In this document: piece by piece, positions 16,917-26,136 of the stretch
How positions within the stretch are numbered: the first letter of the stretch is position 1
Layout: every line of letters begins with the position of its first letter
Source: Bradyrhizobium rifense
GTDB lineage: Bacteria; Pseudomonadota; Alphaproteobacteria; Rhizobiales; Xanthobacteraceae
Direction of reading: 5' to 3'
Assembly (NCBI RefSeq): GCF_008123425.1
Contig: NZ_VSSS01000051.1
Location: 226,447 to 290,446 of the forward strand
Length of the DNA stretch: 64,000 bases
Made by a program: the position numbers and the translations under genes
The notes under the pieces: generated by a model
Seen by the model: only the letters and a program-made list of their open reading frames with translations
Told to the model about the DNA's origin: nothing
The model's database searches: none

Positions 16917-18149
16917 TTATTTCCCGGCGCTCTCGGACCAGCGCGCCATCAGCGTGTTGGACGGCAGCGATTCATCGACCAGTTTCTTCGCGGTCTCGAC
17001 GCCGGCGACAGGTAACTTCTTCGGATCCAGGAGCCCGATCTGCACCAGCACGGACGCTTGGTCCCAATAGATGTGCTCGTTGTAGAGCTTGTCGCCGCGA
17101 AAGCGCACGATCGCCACCAGCGGGATCTCGACATATTTACCGGTCGGCGGCACGCCGGGCAGCATCCAGTCGATCTCGATGTCGTGCGTGAAGCAGAACA
17201 GCATCTCGTCGACGATGCGGTCGGAGCCGATGGTGCGCGAGATCGGCACCAGCTTGGTGTCCTGCGGTGTCTTCGGAATGAAGTGGTTCTTGTAGAACCG
17301 CAGCAGGTCGCGATAGCCGACGCCGCCGGTCATGGTCGGGATGTGGTTGACATAGGGCTCGGCAACCATGGTCGTCATGGTCTGCTCGGCCGAACGCGTC
17401 GCGAACTCGAGCTCGGTGTGCCTGTCCCACAGCGCCGAGAGATCGTAGTGCGGGCCCAGCGCCTTCCGAAACGCCGCGATCGAGCGCGTATGCGCCATAA
17501 GGGTCGCGGGCTTGTTGAAGCTGGCGCGTTCCGGTGCGGCGAAGGCGTGGTCGCAGCCGGGATAGAGATAGAACTCGATCTCGGGCCGGCCCTTGAACGC
17601 CGCCTCGACCTGCGCACGCGCCTCCGGCGGCGCAAACCGGTCGAGCTCGGCGAAATGGAAGACCACCGGACATTTGACGTCGCCGGCCTCGCCGAGATCG
17701 GCCTCGATGCCGACGCCGTAATAGCTGACGGCGCAGTCGACGTCGGTGCGCGCGGCGACGAGATAAGCGAGCTTGCCGCCGAGACAGAAGCCGAGCGCGC
17801 CGACCTTGCCCTTGCACTCGGGGCGCGCGCGCAGCACCTTCAGCGCGTCGGCGGCATCCTTGATCGACTGATTGGCATCGAAGCGCTGGTAATAGCCCAT
17901 CGCCTTGCCGAAATCGGCCTCGGTGTAGCCGAGCTCGATGCCAGGCTCCATACGCCAGAACAGGTCGGGCGCCAGCACCACATAGCCTTCCTCGGCATAA
18001 TGGTCGGCAACCTCGCGCATCGATTTGTTGACGCCAAAAATCTCCTGCAACAGCAGGATGCCGGGACCGGAGCCCGAGGCGGGGAGCGCGAGATACCCCT
18101 TGAACGTGCCGCCATCCTTGGCAGCGATGTCGATCCACTGTCCGGCCAT
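16917..18149 (-). CDS. dienelactone hydrolase fused to a SnoaL-like domain
   Basis: 410 residues in two domains. Residues 1 to about 235 are a dienelactone-hydrolase domain: LLLQEIFGV with Glu36, GFCLGG with nucleophile Cys122, ELDRFAP with Asp170 and GCDHAF with His201, a complete Cys-Asp-His triad. Residues about 265-410 look like an NTF2/SnoaL-like fold (VGYRDLLRFYKNHF, EIDWMLPGVPPTG, VAIVRFRGDKLYNEHIYWDQ). The ATG at 18149 begins MAGQWIDI after a purine-rich site. First gene of the transporter operon and divergent from the MarR-type gene at 18355. Confidence 0.88.
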   Translation of the reverse strand: MAGQWIDIAAKDGGTFKGYLALPASGSGPGILLLQEIFGVNKSMREVADHYAEEGYVVLAPDLFWRMEPGIELGYTEADFGKAMGYYQRFDANQSIKDAADALKVLRARPECKGKVGALGFCLGGKLAYLVAARTDVDCAVSYYGVGIEADLGEAGDVKCPVVFHFAELDRFAPPEARAQVEAAFKGRPEIEFYLYPGCDHAFAAPERASFNKPATLMAHTRSIAAFRKALGPHYDLSALWDRHTELEFATRSAEQTMTTMVAEPYVNHIPTMTGGVGYRDLLRFYKNHFIPKTPQDTKLVPISRTIGSDRIVDEMLFCFTHDIEIDWMLPGVPPTGKYVEIPLVAIVRFRGDKLYNEHIYWDQASVLVQIGLLDPKKLPVAGVETAKKLVDESLPSNTLMARWSESAGK

Positions 18150-18256
18150 CGTGATCGTCCCCTCTCGTCGTTGAGCCCTTCGAGCCCTCTCCCATTTCGG
18201 CGCGTCTGTCTGACGCGTCCGGCACGAGGCGAAGGCGGCTGCCTTTTCATCATGCT

Positions 18257-18283
18257 TTCTTAATTGAATTTTTAATGTAAGAA
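18257..18283. promoter_or_regulatory. AT-rich inverted repeat in divergent promoter region
   Basis: TTCTTA at 18257-18262 and TAAGAA at 18278-18283 form the outer arms of an imperfect dyad in an AT-rich stretch that stands out in this GC-rich window. It lies between the divergent hydrolase/transporter operon and the MarR-type regulator, the position and size expected of a MarR-family operator. Assignment is by position only. Confidence 0.35.
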
Positions 18284-18354
18284 TCGAACTTGTAAATAGC
18301 ATAGATTGAGCACAGCCTGCCCAGGCCGTGAGCGAGGGCGGGAATCAGGAGACG

Positions 18355-18948
18355 ATGTTGAGGAAGACGCAGAAGGCGGCCGCGCGACGAACAGGCACGG
18401 CCGCGAGAGACAAGCAGCGGCCGGCCGCCGCCGAACGGACAGGCTCATGGCACCTGGCGCGCACCGAGACCGAGCGGCGCCTTTCAGAGTTCGAGTTCAG
18501 GCTGGAGCGGCTGGCGCAGGCCTATTACCGCTGGAAGGCTGCGTGCCTTGCCGCCGTCTGCGATGTGCCGCTGACCGGCGACGACGTCGCCGTGCTCAAC
18601 GTGGTGCGCATGGGCGACGAGCCGAAGCGGCTCTCGGAGATCGGCCAGTTGCTCAACCGCGTCGACGTCCCCAATCTGCAATACGCAACCCGCAAGCTGG
18701 TGAAGGCCGGCCTGATCGAGACCGAGGGCTCGTCGTCGCGCAAGGAGACGCGCTACCGCGCGACCGAGCGGGGCCACGACGTCACTGAAGCCTATGCGGC
18801 CTTGCGCGCCGCAACGCTCCCGCCGATGCTGGAAGCGCTGGACGGCTGGGCCGAAAAGTCGGAGGCCACGGGCTCCCATCTCGAACTGGTGTCGAGCCTC
18901 TACACGCAGGCCGCCCAGGTCGCGATCACGCGGCGGCATCAGCCCTGA
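18355..18948 (+). CDS. MarR-family winged-helix regulator
   Basis: About 197 residues. A basic N terminus (TQKAAARRTGTAARDKQR) precedes a MarR-type domain: LAQAYYRWKAACLAA, LTGDDVAVLNVV, LSEIGQLLNRVDVPNLQYATRK-type recognition helix and the wing SSSRKETRYRATERGHDV. The pattern resembles MarR proteins that control aromatic catabolism. An ATG at 18355 follows AGGAG closely (3 nt); a GTG at 18328 is the alternative start, giving 206 residues. Divergent from the 18149 operon, its likely target. Confidence 0.85.
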   Translation: MLRKTQKAAARRTGTAARDKQRPAAAERTGSWHLARTETERRLSEFEFRLERLAQAYYRWKAACLAAVCDVPLTGDDVAVLNVVRMGDEPKRLSEIGQLLNRVDVPNLQYATRKLVKAGLIETEGSSSRKETRYRATERGHDVTEAYAALRAATLPPMLEALDGWAEKSEATGSHLELVSSLYTQAAQVAITRRHQP

Positions 18949-19166
18949 GCCTGCGCGACTTTTGCGTGGGATGCGCGATGCGCTGAGGCTAATTGCTGGT
19001 AACAGACCGGCGCCGCGCTATGCTGGTTGCTGCGTGACGCCAGACTCCTGAACACGGCATTATGCACCGCATGCGTCGGTGCCGCTGCTTTGGCGCGTTT
19101 CTTCGCTGTCTTCTTTGTCGTCTTCTTGGCTGCCGCCTTGCCTCGTTTCTCGCCTGACTTTGCCAT
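18939..19166 (-). CDS. small lysine/alanine-rich basic protein
   Basis: 75 residues. The N-terminal third (MAKSGEKRGKAAAKKTTKKT and following KKRAKAAA) is a histone H1-like Lys/Ala tract, the rest has no recognisable domain. A purine-rich AGGAGAGGCAGG stretch sits immediately before the ATG. It could be a small nucleic-acid-binding protein. The 3' end overlaps the convergent MarR-type gene by 10 nt. Length and composition make this a tentative call. Confidence 0.45.
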   Translation of the reverse strand: MAKSGEKRGKAAAKKTTKKTAKKRAKAAAPTHAVHNAVFRSLASRSNQHSAAPVCYQQLASAHRASHAKVAQAQG

Positions 19167-19379
19167 CCTGCCTCTCCTCGGCTTGAAAACAGCGTTACGT
19201 CTCATCGCGACAGAGCTGGCTTCAATCTCGTCGCGAAGCCGCCAGTCCGAAACTTCAGTCCGCCCGGGACATTTTTTCCGAAGTTTAACCGTTGGAGTCG
19301 CGCAGAGCCTACCCGGCCTCAGTTTTCACGACCCATCGCGGCATTTACGTTGGCGCCGCTCTCCAGTACAAACCTGCGA

Positions 19380-19682
19380 TCACCGCAGGGCCGCGATCAA
19401 TGCAGCCAAGGAGAATCCAACCCCCAAGGCTGCCCACTCGCGCTTCGTGACTAGCATTGTTGTCACGGCGCCGAGGCAGCTGAAGAGGCTTGGCCATCCG
19501 CCCTCGACAATACCTGCAGCAACGAACGCGACAAACAGGTTGCCGGGCGCGTAACGCAAGAGCCTCGGCGAGACGCCGGTTTGCGGGAGAACGCCTGCCG
19601 CAAGATAGCCTCCAGAGCGCATTGCGTAACTCGCTGCTCCGACCGCGAACACCGCGGCGATAATCTGCCACTCAAGCATCAT
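19380..19682 (-). CDS. azlD: AzlD-type branched-chain amino acid export subunit
   Basis: About 100 residues with three or four hydrophobic segments, matching AzlD: ASYAMRSGGYLAAG, LRYAPGNLFVAFVAAGI and LVTKREWAALGVGF. AzlD pairs with AzlC to export branched-chain amino acids or analogues. Its ATG-ATG start lies within the last codons of the azlC-like gene (overlap about 11 nt), so it is translationally coupled. Confidence 0.85.
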   Translation of the reverse strand: MMLEWQIIAAVFAVGAASYAMRSGGYLAAGVLPQTGVSPRLLRYAPGNLFVAFVAAGIVEGGWPSLFSCLGAVTTMLVTKREWAALGVGFSLAALIAALR

Positions 19683-20391
19683 CGCCACACAGCAGGTTGA
19701 CGAACATGCCTGCACCACCGCCGATCAACATCGCCCAGCTCTGGTCAAGCTTGCTGGCCACGGCAATCCCTACTGCCGCTGACACCGTCCACGGCAGCAG
19801 GCTCTTCCGGCCGCGCCACTGCGTGGGTAGAAGGGCAGCGACGAATGCGAATGGCAGGAACGCGGCCGCAATCGCAAACGGTCCGTGCGGCCTTAGCGGC
19901 AACGCATAGCCAAGCGCTGTGCCGCCGATCCAGCCGATAGCCATGGGCAAGCTGCACCCGAGCAGATAGCCGGCATCGCGTCGTCCTCGTTCAGCCTCGG
20001 CCACCGTCATTAGCCACGATGCGTCAGCGAGCAGGAACAGGATCGGAAGCATTACGCGCCGGGAAATATCCGGAAATAGCTGACGGAGCTGTGCTCCCAT
20101 CACCAGATAACGGGCGTTCGTCGCTACGCATGCAAACATCAATGCAGCGACTGGAGGCGGCAATGCCCACAGTCCCAGTGTTACCGCCTGGGCCGTGGCG
20201 GAGTATACGACCAGACTGAACAGCACAGCCGGCACGAAGCCAAGTTCCAGGCTTCGATAGGCAACTCCCATGGCTATACCTGCTATTCCATTACTGGCAA
20301 TAAAGGGAAGAGCCGCGAAAAACCCCTGCCGGAAAGCAGCAGTGGTGCAACTGGATGAGGACGAATTTGCAATTCTCATGGTCATAACCAT
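19672..20391 (-). CDS. azlC: AzlC-family permease
   Basis: 239-residue multi-spanning membrane protein with AzlC signatures FRQGFFAALPFIASNGIAG, VYSATAQAVTLGL and ATNARYLVMGAQL. Together with the 19682 gene it forms a branched-chain amino acid exporter. In-frame starts at 20391, 20385 and 20379 are all possible; none has a strong ribosome site. It diverges from the CGNR-type regulator at 20412 with only about 20 bp between, so the two promoters overlap. Confidence 0.88.
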   Translation of the reverse strand: MVMTMRIANSSSSSCTTAAFRQGFFAALPFIASNGIAGIAMGVAYRSLELGFVPAVLFSLVVYSATAQAVTLGLWALPPPVAALMFACVATNARYLVMGAQLRQLFPDISRRVMLPILFLLADASWLMTVAEAERGRRDAGYLLGCSLPMAIGWIGGTALGYALPLRPHGPFAIAAAFLPFAFVAALLPTQWRGRKSLLPWTVSAAVGIAVASKLDQSWAMLIGGGAGMFVNLLCGDDA

Positions 20392-20411
20392 TAGATTGCG
20401 TGGAGTATGTT

Positions 20412-21026
20412 ATGTCAAGGGATCCTGCACGTGCAGCGACACAGTTCTTTGGAGGTCGCGTCTGCCTCGACTTCGCCAATACGATGGACTGGCGCACCTC
20501 CGATGCCCCACAGGAATTGATTCCCGACTACGCAGCGTTTCTTTCGTGGAGCAATACGCGCGGTACGTTGGCTTCAAAAGCGGTCGCAAGGCTGAGAGTG
20601 TTGGGCGCGCGAAAACCAGCAGCAGTAGAAGCCATCATGCGAGAAGCGCGCGCCTTGCGAGGCGAAATATGGGAGGCCGCGGATGCGTTGTGTGGCGGAA
20701 AATCCGTGCGCCTTGCGCCGTTTAACCGATTGCTCGCAGCGTTGCCGGCGCAGCCGGGACTGGTTAGGGATGGAGCGGGATACGTTCACGATTTGCGGGG
20801 CGCTGATCCTGAGGAGCCGCTATGGCCAGTCCTCTGGTCACTGACGGCACTTCTTTCATCGAAGGACGCAGCTCGATTGGGTTGTTGCCAAGCGCAGGGC
20901 TGCGGCTGGTTTTTCGTCGATGAGAGTCCAAACCATTCACGAGCCTGGTGTTCCAGCGAGGTCTGCGGCAACCGGGAGCGCGCACGACGAGCCTATTCGA
21001 AGCGCCGACCGGTGCGCTCCCCATAG
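20412..21026 (+). CDS. CGNR zinc-finger (ABATE-domain) putative regulator
   Basis: 204 residues. The N-terminal part (FFGGRVCLDFANTMDWRT) is the ABATE stress-response domain and the C-terminal 45 residues hold the CGNR zinc finger: CQAQGCGWFFVDESPN then WCSSEVCGNRERARRAY, with Cys pairs and the CGNR box intact. The ATG at 20412 has GGAG 6 nt upstream; a GTG at 20400 is an alternative. Overlapping divergent promoters suggest it controls the azlCD pair. Confidence 0.88.
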   Translation: MSRDPARAATQFFGGRVCLDFANTMDWRTSDAPQELIPDYAAFLSWSNTRGTLASKAVARLRVLGARKPAAVEAIMREARALRGEIWEAADALCGGKSVRLAPFNRLLAALPAQPGLVRDGAGYVHDLRGADPEEPLWPVLWSLTALLSSKDAARLGCCQAQGCGWFFVDESPNHSRAWCSSEVCGNRERARRAYSKRRPVRSP

Positions 21027-21188
21027 GAATTACCGGATGAAATTACGTTAGGATGCCGATCACGAGCCACCGGCGTTCCGAACGACTTGATCACGAGGAC
21101 CCCTCCCGCTTCATCGCCGGCTACGCAAGCACGGATCGAATAGAGCATCCCCAGGATATTGACCTGAGCGAGGGCGAATGGGGACGAA

Positions 21189-21265
<77 letters not shown>

Positions 21266-21368
21266 GCGGAACCCGCCGGTGAGGGCGGGTTGCCTGGAGG
21301 TTTACATATCAAAGCAGTGGCAGGACCGGAAGCCCTCGTCTTGGCGAATAGGAGAGCCGCCGGCCTCA

Positions 21369-22325
21369 TCAGGCCTTGATATTGTTGTCCTTGACCACCT
21401 TGCCCCAATAGGCGACCTGCTTGTCGAAGAAGCTCTTGAATGCGGACCCGTCCTCGAGCAGCAGCGTCATCTGCTGGGTGTCCTTGAGCTGGGCGGCGGT
21501 CGCGGGCTCGCTCAGGATCTCCTTGGAAGCCGTCGCCATGGCGGAGACGATGTCAGGCGGCGTGCCTGCGGGCGCGAAGATGCCCCACCAGGCGAGCGTC
21601 TCGAAGTCCGGAAAGCCGGCCTCGATCGCGGTCGGCGTGTCCGGCAGCGCCGACAGCCGTTCGCGGCCGAGCTGCAGGATCGGACGCAGCAGATTGGTGC
21701 CGAGCTGGGCCGCGACCAGCGCCGCCGATCCCGCGATGAGATCGACATGGCCGCCGAGCACGTCGTTCATGGCCGGGCCGCCGCCGCGATAGGGCACGTG
21801 GGTGATCTCGACACCGGCCTTGTTGCCGAGCACAGTCATCGCGAGATGGCCGAGCGTGCCGATGCCGACCGAGGCGTATTTCACCGCGCCGGGCGTCGCC
21901 TTGCAGGCAGCGACCACGTCGGCAAAACTCTTGTAGGGACGACCGGCGCCGGCGGCGATCACGTAAGGCGCGGTGCCGACCAGGAACACCGGCACCAGCT
22001 CGCGTTCGACATCGACCGGTGGCTTGTCGAGAATCGACGGGATCACCGCGTGGGAATCGAAGGTGACGAGAAACGACGAGCCGTCCGCCGGGCTCTTGGC
22101 GACTTGCGCCGCGCCGAGCGCGCCCGCCGCGCCCGACTTGTTCTCGACCACGACGATGCGGTTGAGTTTTGTCTGCAGATTGCTCTGGAGCAGCCGCGCC
22201 ATCGCATCCGTCGATCCGCCCGGCGGAAACGGCACGACGAGGGTGATCTTGCCGGCCTGCGCCGACGCTGGCGTGAGTGCGAGAATAGCGGGCGCTGCCA
22301 GCAGCGCCCGTCGTGTGATCGTCAT
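21369..22325 (-). CDS. TctC/Bug-type tripartite tricarboxylate transporter receptor
   Basis: 318-residue periplasmic receptor. Signal peptide MTITRRALLAAPAILALTPA (cleavage after AQA), then the Bug family hallmarks ITLVVPFPPGGSTDAMAR, VVVENKSGAAGALGAAQVA, and the VPYRGGGPAMNDVLGGHVD ligand-site stretch. No TctA/TctB membrane genes are nearby, as is usual for the many orphan Bug receptors of Bradyrhizobium-like genomes. Shares strand with the cupin gene about 48 nt upstream, so probably one transcript. Confidence 0.93.
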   Translation of the reverse strand: MTITRRALLAAPAILALTPASAQAGKITLVVPFPPGGSTDAMARLLQSNLQTKLNRIVVVENKSGAAGALGAAQVAKSPADGSSFLVTFDSHAVIPSILDKPPVDVERELVPVFLVGTAPYVIAAGAGRPYKSFADVVAACKATPGAVKYASVGIGTLGHLAMTVLGNKAGVEITHVPYRGGGPAMNDVLGGHVDLIAGSAALVAAQLGTNLLRPILQLGRERLSALPDTPTAIEAGFPDFETLAWWGIFAPAGTPPDIVSAMATASKEILSEPATAAQLKDTQQMTLLLEDGSAFKSFFDKQVAYWGKVVKDNNIKA

Positions 22326-22373
22326 CGTTTCCTCCCTTTATTTGTTGTGCGCCTGGCTTTTGCTCTTTGGCGC

Positions 22374-22745
22374 CTAGGTCGTCCCGAAGCCCGACCCTGC
22401 TTTTTTGTATTCTGGCCGTGGCGGACTGAAGATGTCTAGCACGCGGGCGCCGTCGGGGCCGGCGCGCATGGTGTGCGGCACGTTGCCGGGCGTCCGCCAG
22501 AAGTCGCCCTTCTTCACGGCAATCTCCTCCCCGCCCTGGACTCGGATCGCGGAGCCGTCGAGCAACACGCCCCATTGCTCCTCGGGATGGTGATGCAGCG
22601 TACCTTGCGCGTGCGGCGCCAGCGTCACCACCGACAGCATGGCCTGCTCGCCGGAGAAGATGCGCGTGGTTACTCCCGCCGCCAGCTCGCGAAACAGCCC
22701 GTCGGCAGCATTGTCGAGATTGTGGAATTCTTCTTTTTGGCTCAC
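22374..22745 (-). CDS. cupin-domain protein
   Basis: 123-residue single-domain cupin (beta-barrel). The first cupin motif is seen in HAQGTLHHHPEEQWGVLLDG with the HHHPEE metal-ligand pattern, the second around PHTMRAGPDGARVLDIF. GTG start. It precedes the Bug receptor gene on the same strand, which suggests linked catabolism or uptake of a small organic acid. Such stand-alone cupins have diverse enzymatic or sensory roles. Confidence 0.88.
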   Translation of the reverse strand: MSQKEEFHNLDNAADGLFRELAAGVTTRIFSGEQAMLSVVTLAPHAQGTLHHHPEEQWGVLLDGSAIRVQGGEEIAVKKGDFWRTPGNVPHTMRAGPDGARVLDIFSPPRPEYKKAGSGFGTT

Positions 22746-22766
22746 GCCGATCTCCCCTTCTGCACT

Positions 22767-23712
22767 CTATTTTGCTGTAGACAGGCGCACGGTGGCCAAG
22801 AGCCGGTCCTTGAACTCACCTTTCAAGGTCACGTACACGCTCGACCATGTCCGACTCTTGAACTCGCAGCTACCTCGTGGGCAATATTCCTCATCGTGAT
22901 AGTCTCCACTGAGAACGCCGAACAGGGTCATCCGACTGCCCAACAGACGAAACAGGGCGCTACCTGAGGCCCCAACTGTGAACTCGCAGTTCGTTTCAAA
23001 TATCGACCAGTCCCTTACGTCGCGTACTTGGCATTCCTGCATTGTCTTGTTGAACGGCCCGTACCTGTCCCTCTTTCCTGTAGCTTCGATATCATAACCG
23101 ACGACCGCCAGGACACGCTCCAGCTCGACCAGAATTTCGGGTTGTTCATAGATCTCGTAAGGCGTCACCTCTGCGGGAAATTCGAGCTTTGCGACTGCCC
23201 AGTCGCCGACAACTGCTCTCGACCCACCATCAGCGCATGTACCCATCCATAAGCTCGCCGACAAAGGAACGGGTCCGCCTCTCCTCTCCCAAATAATACT
23301 CGAATATGCACTTGTCGGGTGAGGTATGTGGTTTGCAGTGGTCCCGAAACGCGTGAGCCGCCGTCGTGATCACGTCGCGCGTTCCAGTCACTTGAGCACT
23401 ATTAGCTCCACCAGGGCATCGTAAGACTCCACTTGCCGCAAAACGGTTTCCGACCACGTCCGGGGAGAGACCATTTGCTTTTGCGTACGCCTCCTCCGTC
23501 ATTCGCCGGCCTCCGTCGTCCGAAGCGACGGTGACTATCGGCTGCGCGGGACGATTGCTGATGACCTCATGACCATTGAAAGATGGCGTTGACGCGCGGC
23601 CGTAACGCGGCCCCCCCAGCGGACCAACCTCGCCGTTTGCAGAGACCAAAAGGAAGAGAATGCCAGACAGGATAAGAGCGCAATTCCTCACCACTCGAAG
23701 CAACCTCAGCAT
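22767..23712 (-). pseudogene. frameshifted secreted trypsin-like serine protease
   Basis: Two overlapping minus-strand frames together make one chymotrypsin-fold protein. 23230-23712 encodes a hydrophobic leader, then a CPGGANSAQVTGTRDVITTAAHAF stretch with the catalytic His (TAAHAF). 22767-23264, in another frame and with only a TTG start, supplies the Asp region (GDWAVAKL) and the Ser region (VGASGSALF). The join must lie in 23230-23264. The triad is complete across the two frames, so a single indel, real or from sequencing, has split the gene. Remaining C-terminal Cys-rich portion (CPRGSC) fits a periplasmic protease. Confidence 0.75.
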
Positions 23713-23829
23713 AAGGATTATGAGAACGCTTTGACCAAAACAAAGATCGCGAAATCACTACCCAAATAGCAACAATCAGCCTCTGATTGCAATTGCCTCA
23801 ACCATTGCTTTGCCTGAGCGGCGCCTCGA

Positions 23830-24468
23830 TCATGACTTGCCGTAAGATCCCTGGTAACGCCCCTCGCGGATAGCCTTCAGCGTGTCGTCCTCGCGCTTGA
23901 TCTGGAGACGCACCGCCTCCAGCAGCGCCGCCGCACCCGCGGCGGGAAACGACACCACGCCGTCCTCGTCGCCGACCACGATGTCGCCGGGCGAGATCAC
24001 GCTGCCGCCGATCGTAACAGGCACGTTGATCTCACCGGGACCATTCTTGTAGGGGCCGCGATGGATCACGGCGCGGGCGAAGCAGGGAAAGTCGTCGCCG
24101 GCGAAGGCTGCGACATCGCGGATCGCGCCGTCGATGACGTAGCCTTCCGCCTTGCGCCACTGCGCGATGTTTTTCATGATCTCGCCGACCAGCGCCCGGG
24201 TCTCGTCGCCGCCGCCATCGACCACGATGACATCGCCGGGACCGACCAGCTCAAGCGCGCGGTGGATGGTGAGATTGTCGCCGGGCCGGGTGCGCACCGT
24301 GAAGGCCGCACCGATCAGCCTGCCGCTGCGATGATAGGGTTTGAGCCCGACCGCACCCGGCAGCCGGCCGAGATTGTCTGAGATGATCGAGGTCGGCGCA
24401 TTCCTGAAGCCCTCGATGATATCGGCCGGCGGCTTCGGCACGCTGTTTGCGGCGATGGTGATCGTCAT
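23830..24468 (-). CDS. RraA-like protein (HMG/CHA aldolase superfamily)
   Basis: 212 residues with the RraA/4-hydroxy-4-methyl-2-oxoglutarate aldolase fold: SIISDNLGRLPGAVG, PGDVIVVDGGGDETRALVGE and the metal/substrate motif YVIDGAIRDVAAF (GxxRD). Members either cleave pyruvate aldols with divalent metal or, in enterobacteria, inhibit RNase E. In this catabolic setting, 24 nt downstream of an AMP-dependent ligase gene, an aldolase or decarboxylase role is more likely. Confidence 0.88.
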   Translation of the reverse strand: MTITIAANSVPKPPADIIEGFRNAPTSIISDNLGRLPGAVGLKPYHRSGRLIGAAFTVRTRPGDNLTIHRALELVGPGDVIVVDGGGDETRALVGEIMKNIAQWRKAEGYVIDGAIRDVAAFAGDDFPCFARAVIHRGPYKNGPGEINVPVTIGGSVISPGDIVVGDEDGVVSFPAAGAAALLEAVRLQIKREDDTLKAIREGRYQGSYGKS

Positions 24469-24492
24469 GGAAATCAGTCCTTCTGTGATGTC

Positions 24493-26010
24493 TTATTCGG
24501 CGTGCGCCCGCGCCTTCGCAGGCATGATACGGAAGGCACGGCCCTCCTTCATCCATGCCGCGCGCTCGTCGCGCAACAACGTGCGGCGAACTTTTCCGGA
24601 ATCGTCGCGCGGCGGCATGCTGACGATCTCGAAACTCTCGGGATGCTTGTAGCGGCTGAGCCTGTCTTTCAGGAAGTCCGCCATGCCGTCCGCAATCGCC
24701 TGACCGTCCGCGTTCGCCTCCGGCTCGATGATGGCATGCACACGCTGGCCCAATTCCGGATCCGGCAACCCCACCACCACGCAGGACCGCACGCCGGGAC
24801 ATTCGGACACCGCGGCCTCGACCTCGGCGGGATAGATGTTGGCGCCGCCGCGCAGCACCATGTCGGCGAGGCGGTCGCCGAGATAGAGATAGCCTTCGGC
24901 ATCCAGCCTGCCGATATCGCCGAGCGATTCCCAGCCGTCGGCGCGACGCTTCGGCTCGGCGCCGAGATAGTGATAGGTGGCGTCCTTGCCGTCATTGTTG
25001 AGGAAGTAGATCTCGCCGGTCTCCCCGGGCCCAACGTCGTTGCCGTCCTCGCCGATGACGCGGAGCTTCGCCGTCTCGCCGATCTTGCCGACCGAGCCCT
25101 TGTGCGCCAGCCATTCCGTGCCGGTAATGATGCAGGAACCCTGCCGCTCGGTGCCGCCATAGAGCTCCCAAACCCGCTCCGGCCCGAGCCATGCGATCCA
25201 GTTCTCCTTCAGCCAGGGCGGCATCGGGGCCGCCATGTGGAACACGGTCTGCAGGCTCGACACGTCGTAAGCGTTGCGGACGTTCTCCGGCAGCGCCCAG
25301 ATCCGATGCATCATGGTCGGCACGAAATTGACCCATTGCACGCGCTCGCGCTCGATCTGCCGCAGCGTCTCCTCGGCGTCGAACTTGACGAGGCCGGTGA
25401 GCTTGCCGCCGTAGAACAGCGCATAATGCGACACGATGAACGGTGCATTGTGGTAGAGCGGACCCGGATTCAGCAGCGAGGCGCCGAAAGGCATGTTGAG
25501 CGGCGGCGGTGCGACCGTGTCAACGACCGCGGGATGGTGATCGAGGATCACCTTGGGACGGCCGGTCGAGCCGCCGCTGGTCATGGCCTTCCAGTAGCGC
25601 GCCACCGGCGGATCGATCTGCTCGTCGGAAAATCCTTCCGGCACGAAATCCGCCGGCAACCGGTTCTGCGCATTCCAGTCGGCCTCGCCGCCGACCACCA
25701 GCGCGGGCTTCAAAATCTCGAGCACGGCCGCAGCTTCACCGCGCGGCAGCCGCCACGACAGCGAGGTCGGCGTCGCACCGCATTTCCACACGGCAAAGGT
25801 GGTCTCGAAGAACGCATTGCCGTTGGGCAATCCGATCGCGACGAAATCGCCGGGCTTGACGCCCTTCGCTGCAAAGGCCCGCGCGCGCCGGTTGGCGCCG
25901 CGCTCGAGCTGGTCCCATGTCAGTTGATCCTGCCCATGCTGGACGGCGATGGTGCCTTCGGGTTTGCGTTGCGCATACCAGCGCGGCACATCGGACAGGG
26001 GCAGTAGCAT
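24493..26010 (-). CDS. AMP-dependent acyl-CoA synthetase (ANL superfamily)
   Basis: 505-residue adenylate-forming ligase. The P-loop-like TSGGSTGRPK is near residue 170, the adenine-binding ELYGGTERQG follows, then the hinge LGDRLADMVLRGGANIYPAEVE and the C-terminal catalytic Lys in PPRDDSGKVRR. It activates a carboxylic acid to acyl-AMP and then acyl-CoA. Start 26010 (MLLPLSD, GGAAA upstream) is preferred to an in-frame codon at 26118. Co-directional with the RraA-like gene. Confidence 0.9.
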   Translation of the reverse strand: MLLPLSDVPRWYAQRKPEGTIAVQHGQDQLTWDQLERGANRRARAFAAKGVKPGDFVAIGLPNGNAFFETTFAVWKCGATPTSLSWRLPRGEAAAVLEILKPALVVGGEADWNAQNRLPADFVPEGFSDEQIDPPVARYWKAMTSGGSTGRPKVILDHHPAVVDTVAPPPLNMPFGASLLNPGPLYHNAPFIVSHYALFYGGKLTGLVKFDAEETLRQIERERVQWVNFVPTMMHRIWALPENVRNAYDVSSLQTVFHMAAPMPPWLKENWIAWLGPERVWELYGGTERQGSCIITGTEWLAHKGSVGKIGETAKLRVIGEDGNDVGPGETGEIYFLNNDGKDATYHYLGAEPKRRADGWESLGDIGRLDAEGYLYLGDRLADMVLRGGANIYPAEVEAAVSECPGVRSCVVVGLPDPELGQRVHAIIEPEANADGQAIADGMADFLKDRLSRYKHPESFEIVSMPPRDDSGKVRRTLLRDERAAWMKEGRAFRIMPAKARAHAE

Positions 26011-26136
26011 CAGGCGTTTCCACTTCGTCTTCTTGGCGTCGCCTCCGAATGAGGCACCCGCGGGACGAAGTGTAACAGCCGTAGCTGGACCTTCAAGGCG
26101 CACGCCTTCAAGGCACAAGCCTTCAAAGCGCTCGCA

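Noticed and set aside
15363..17015. A 550-codon plus-strand open frame
   Set aside because: It is antisense to a clear solute-binding protein and shows only Arg/Asp/Gly-rich shadow composition.
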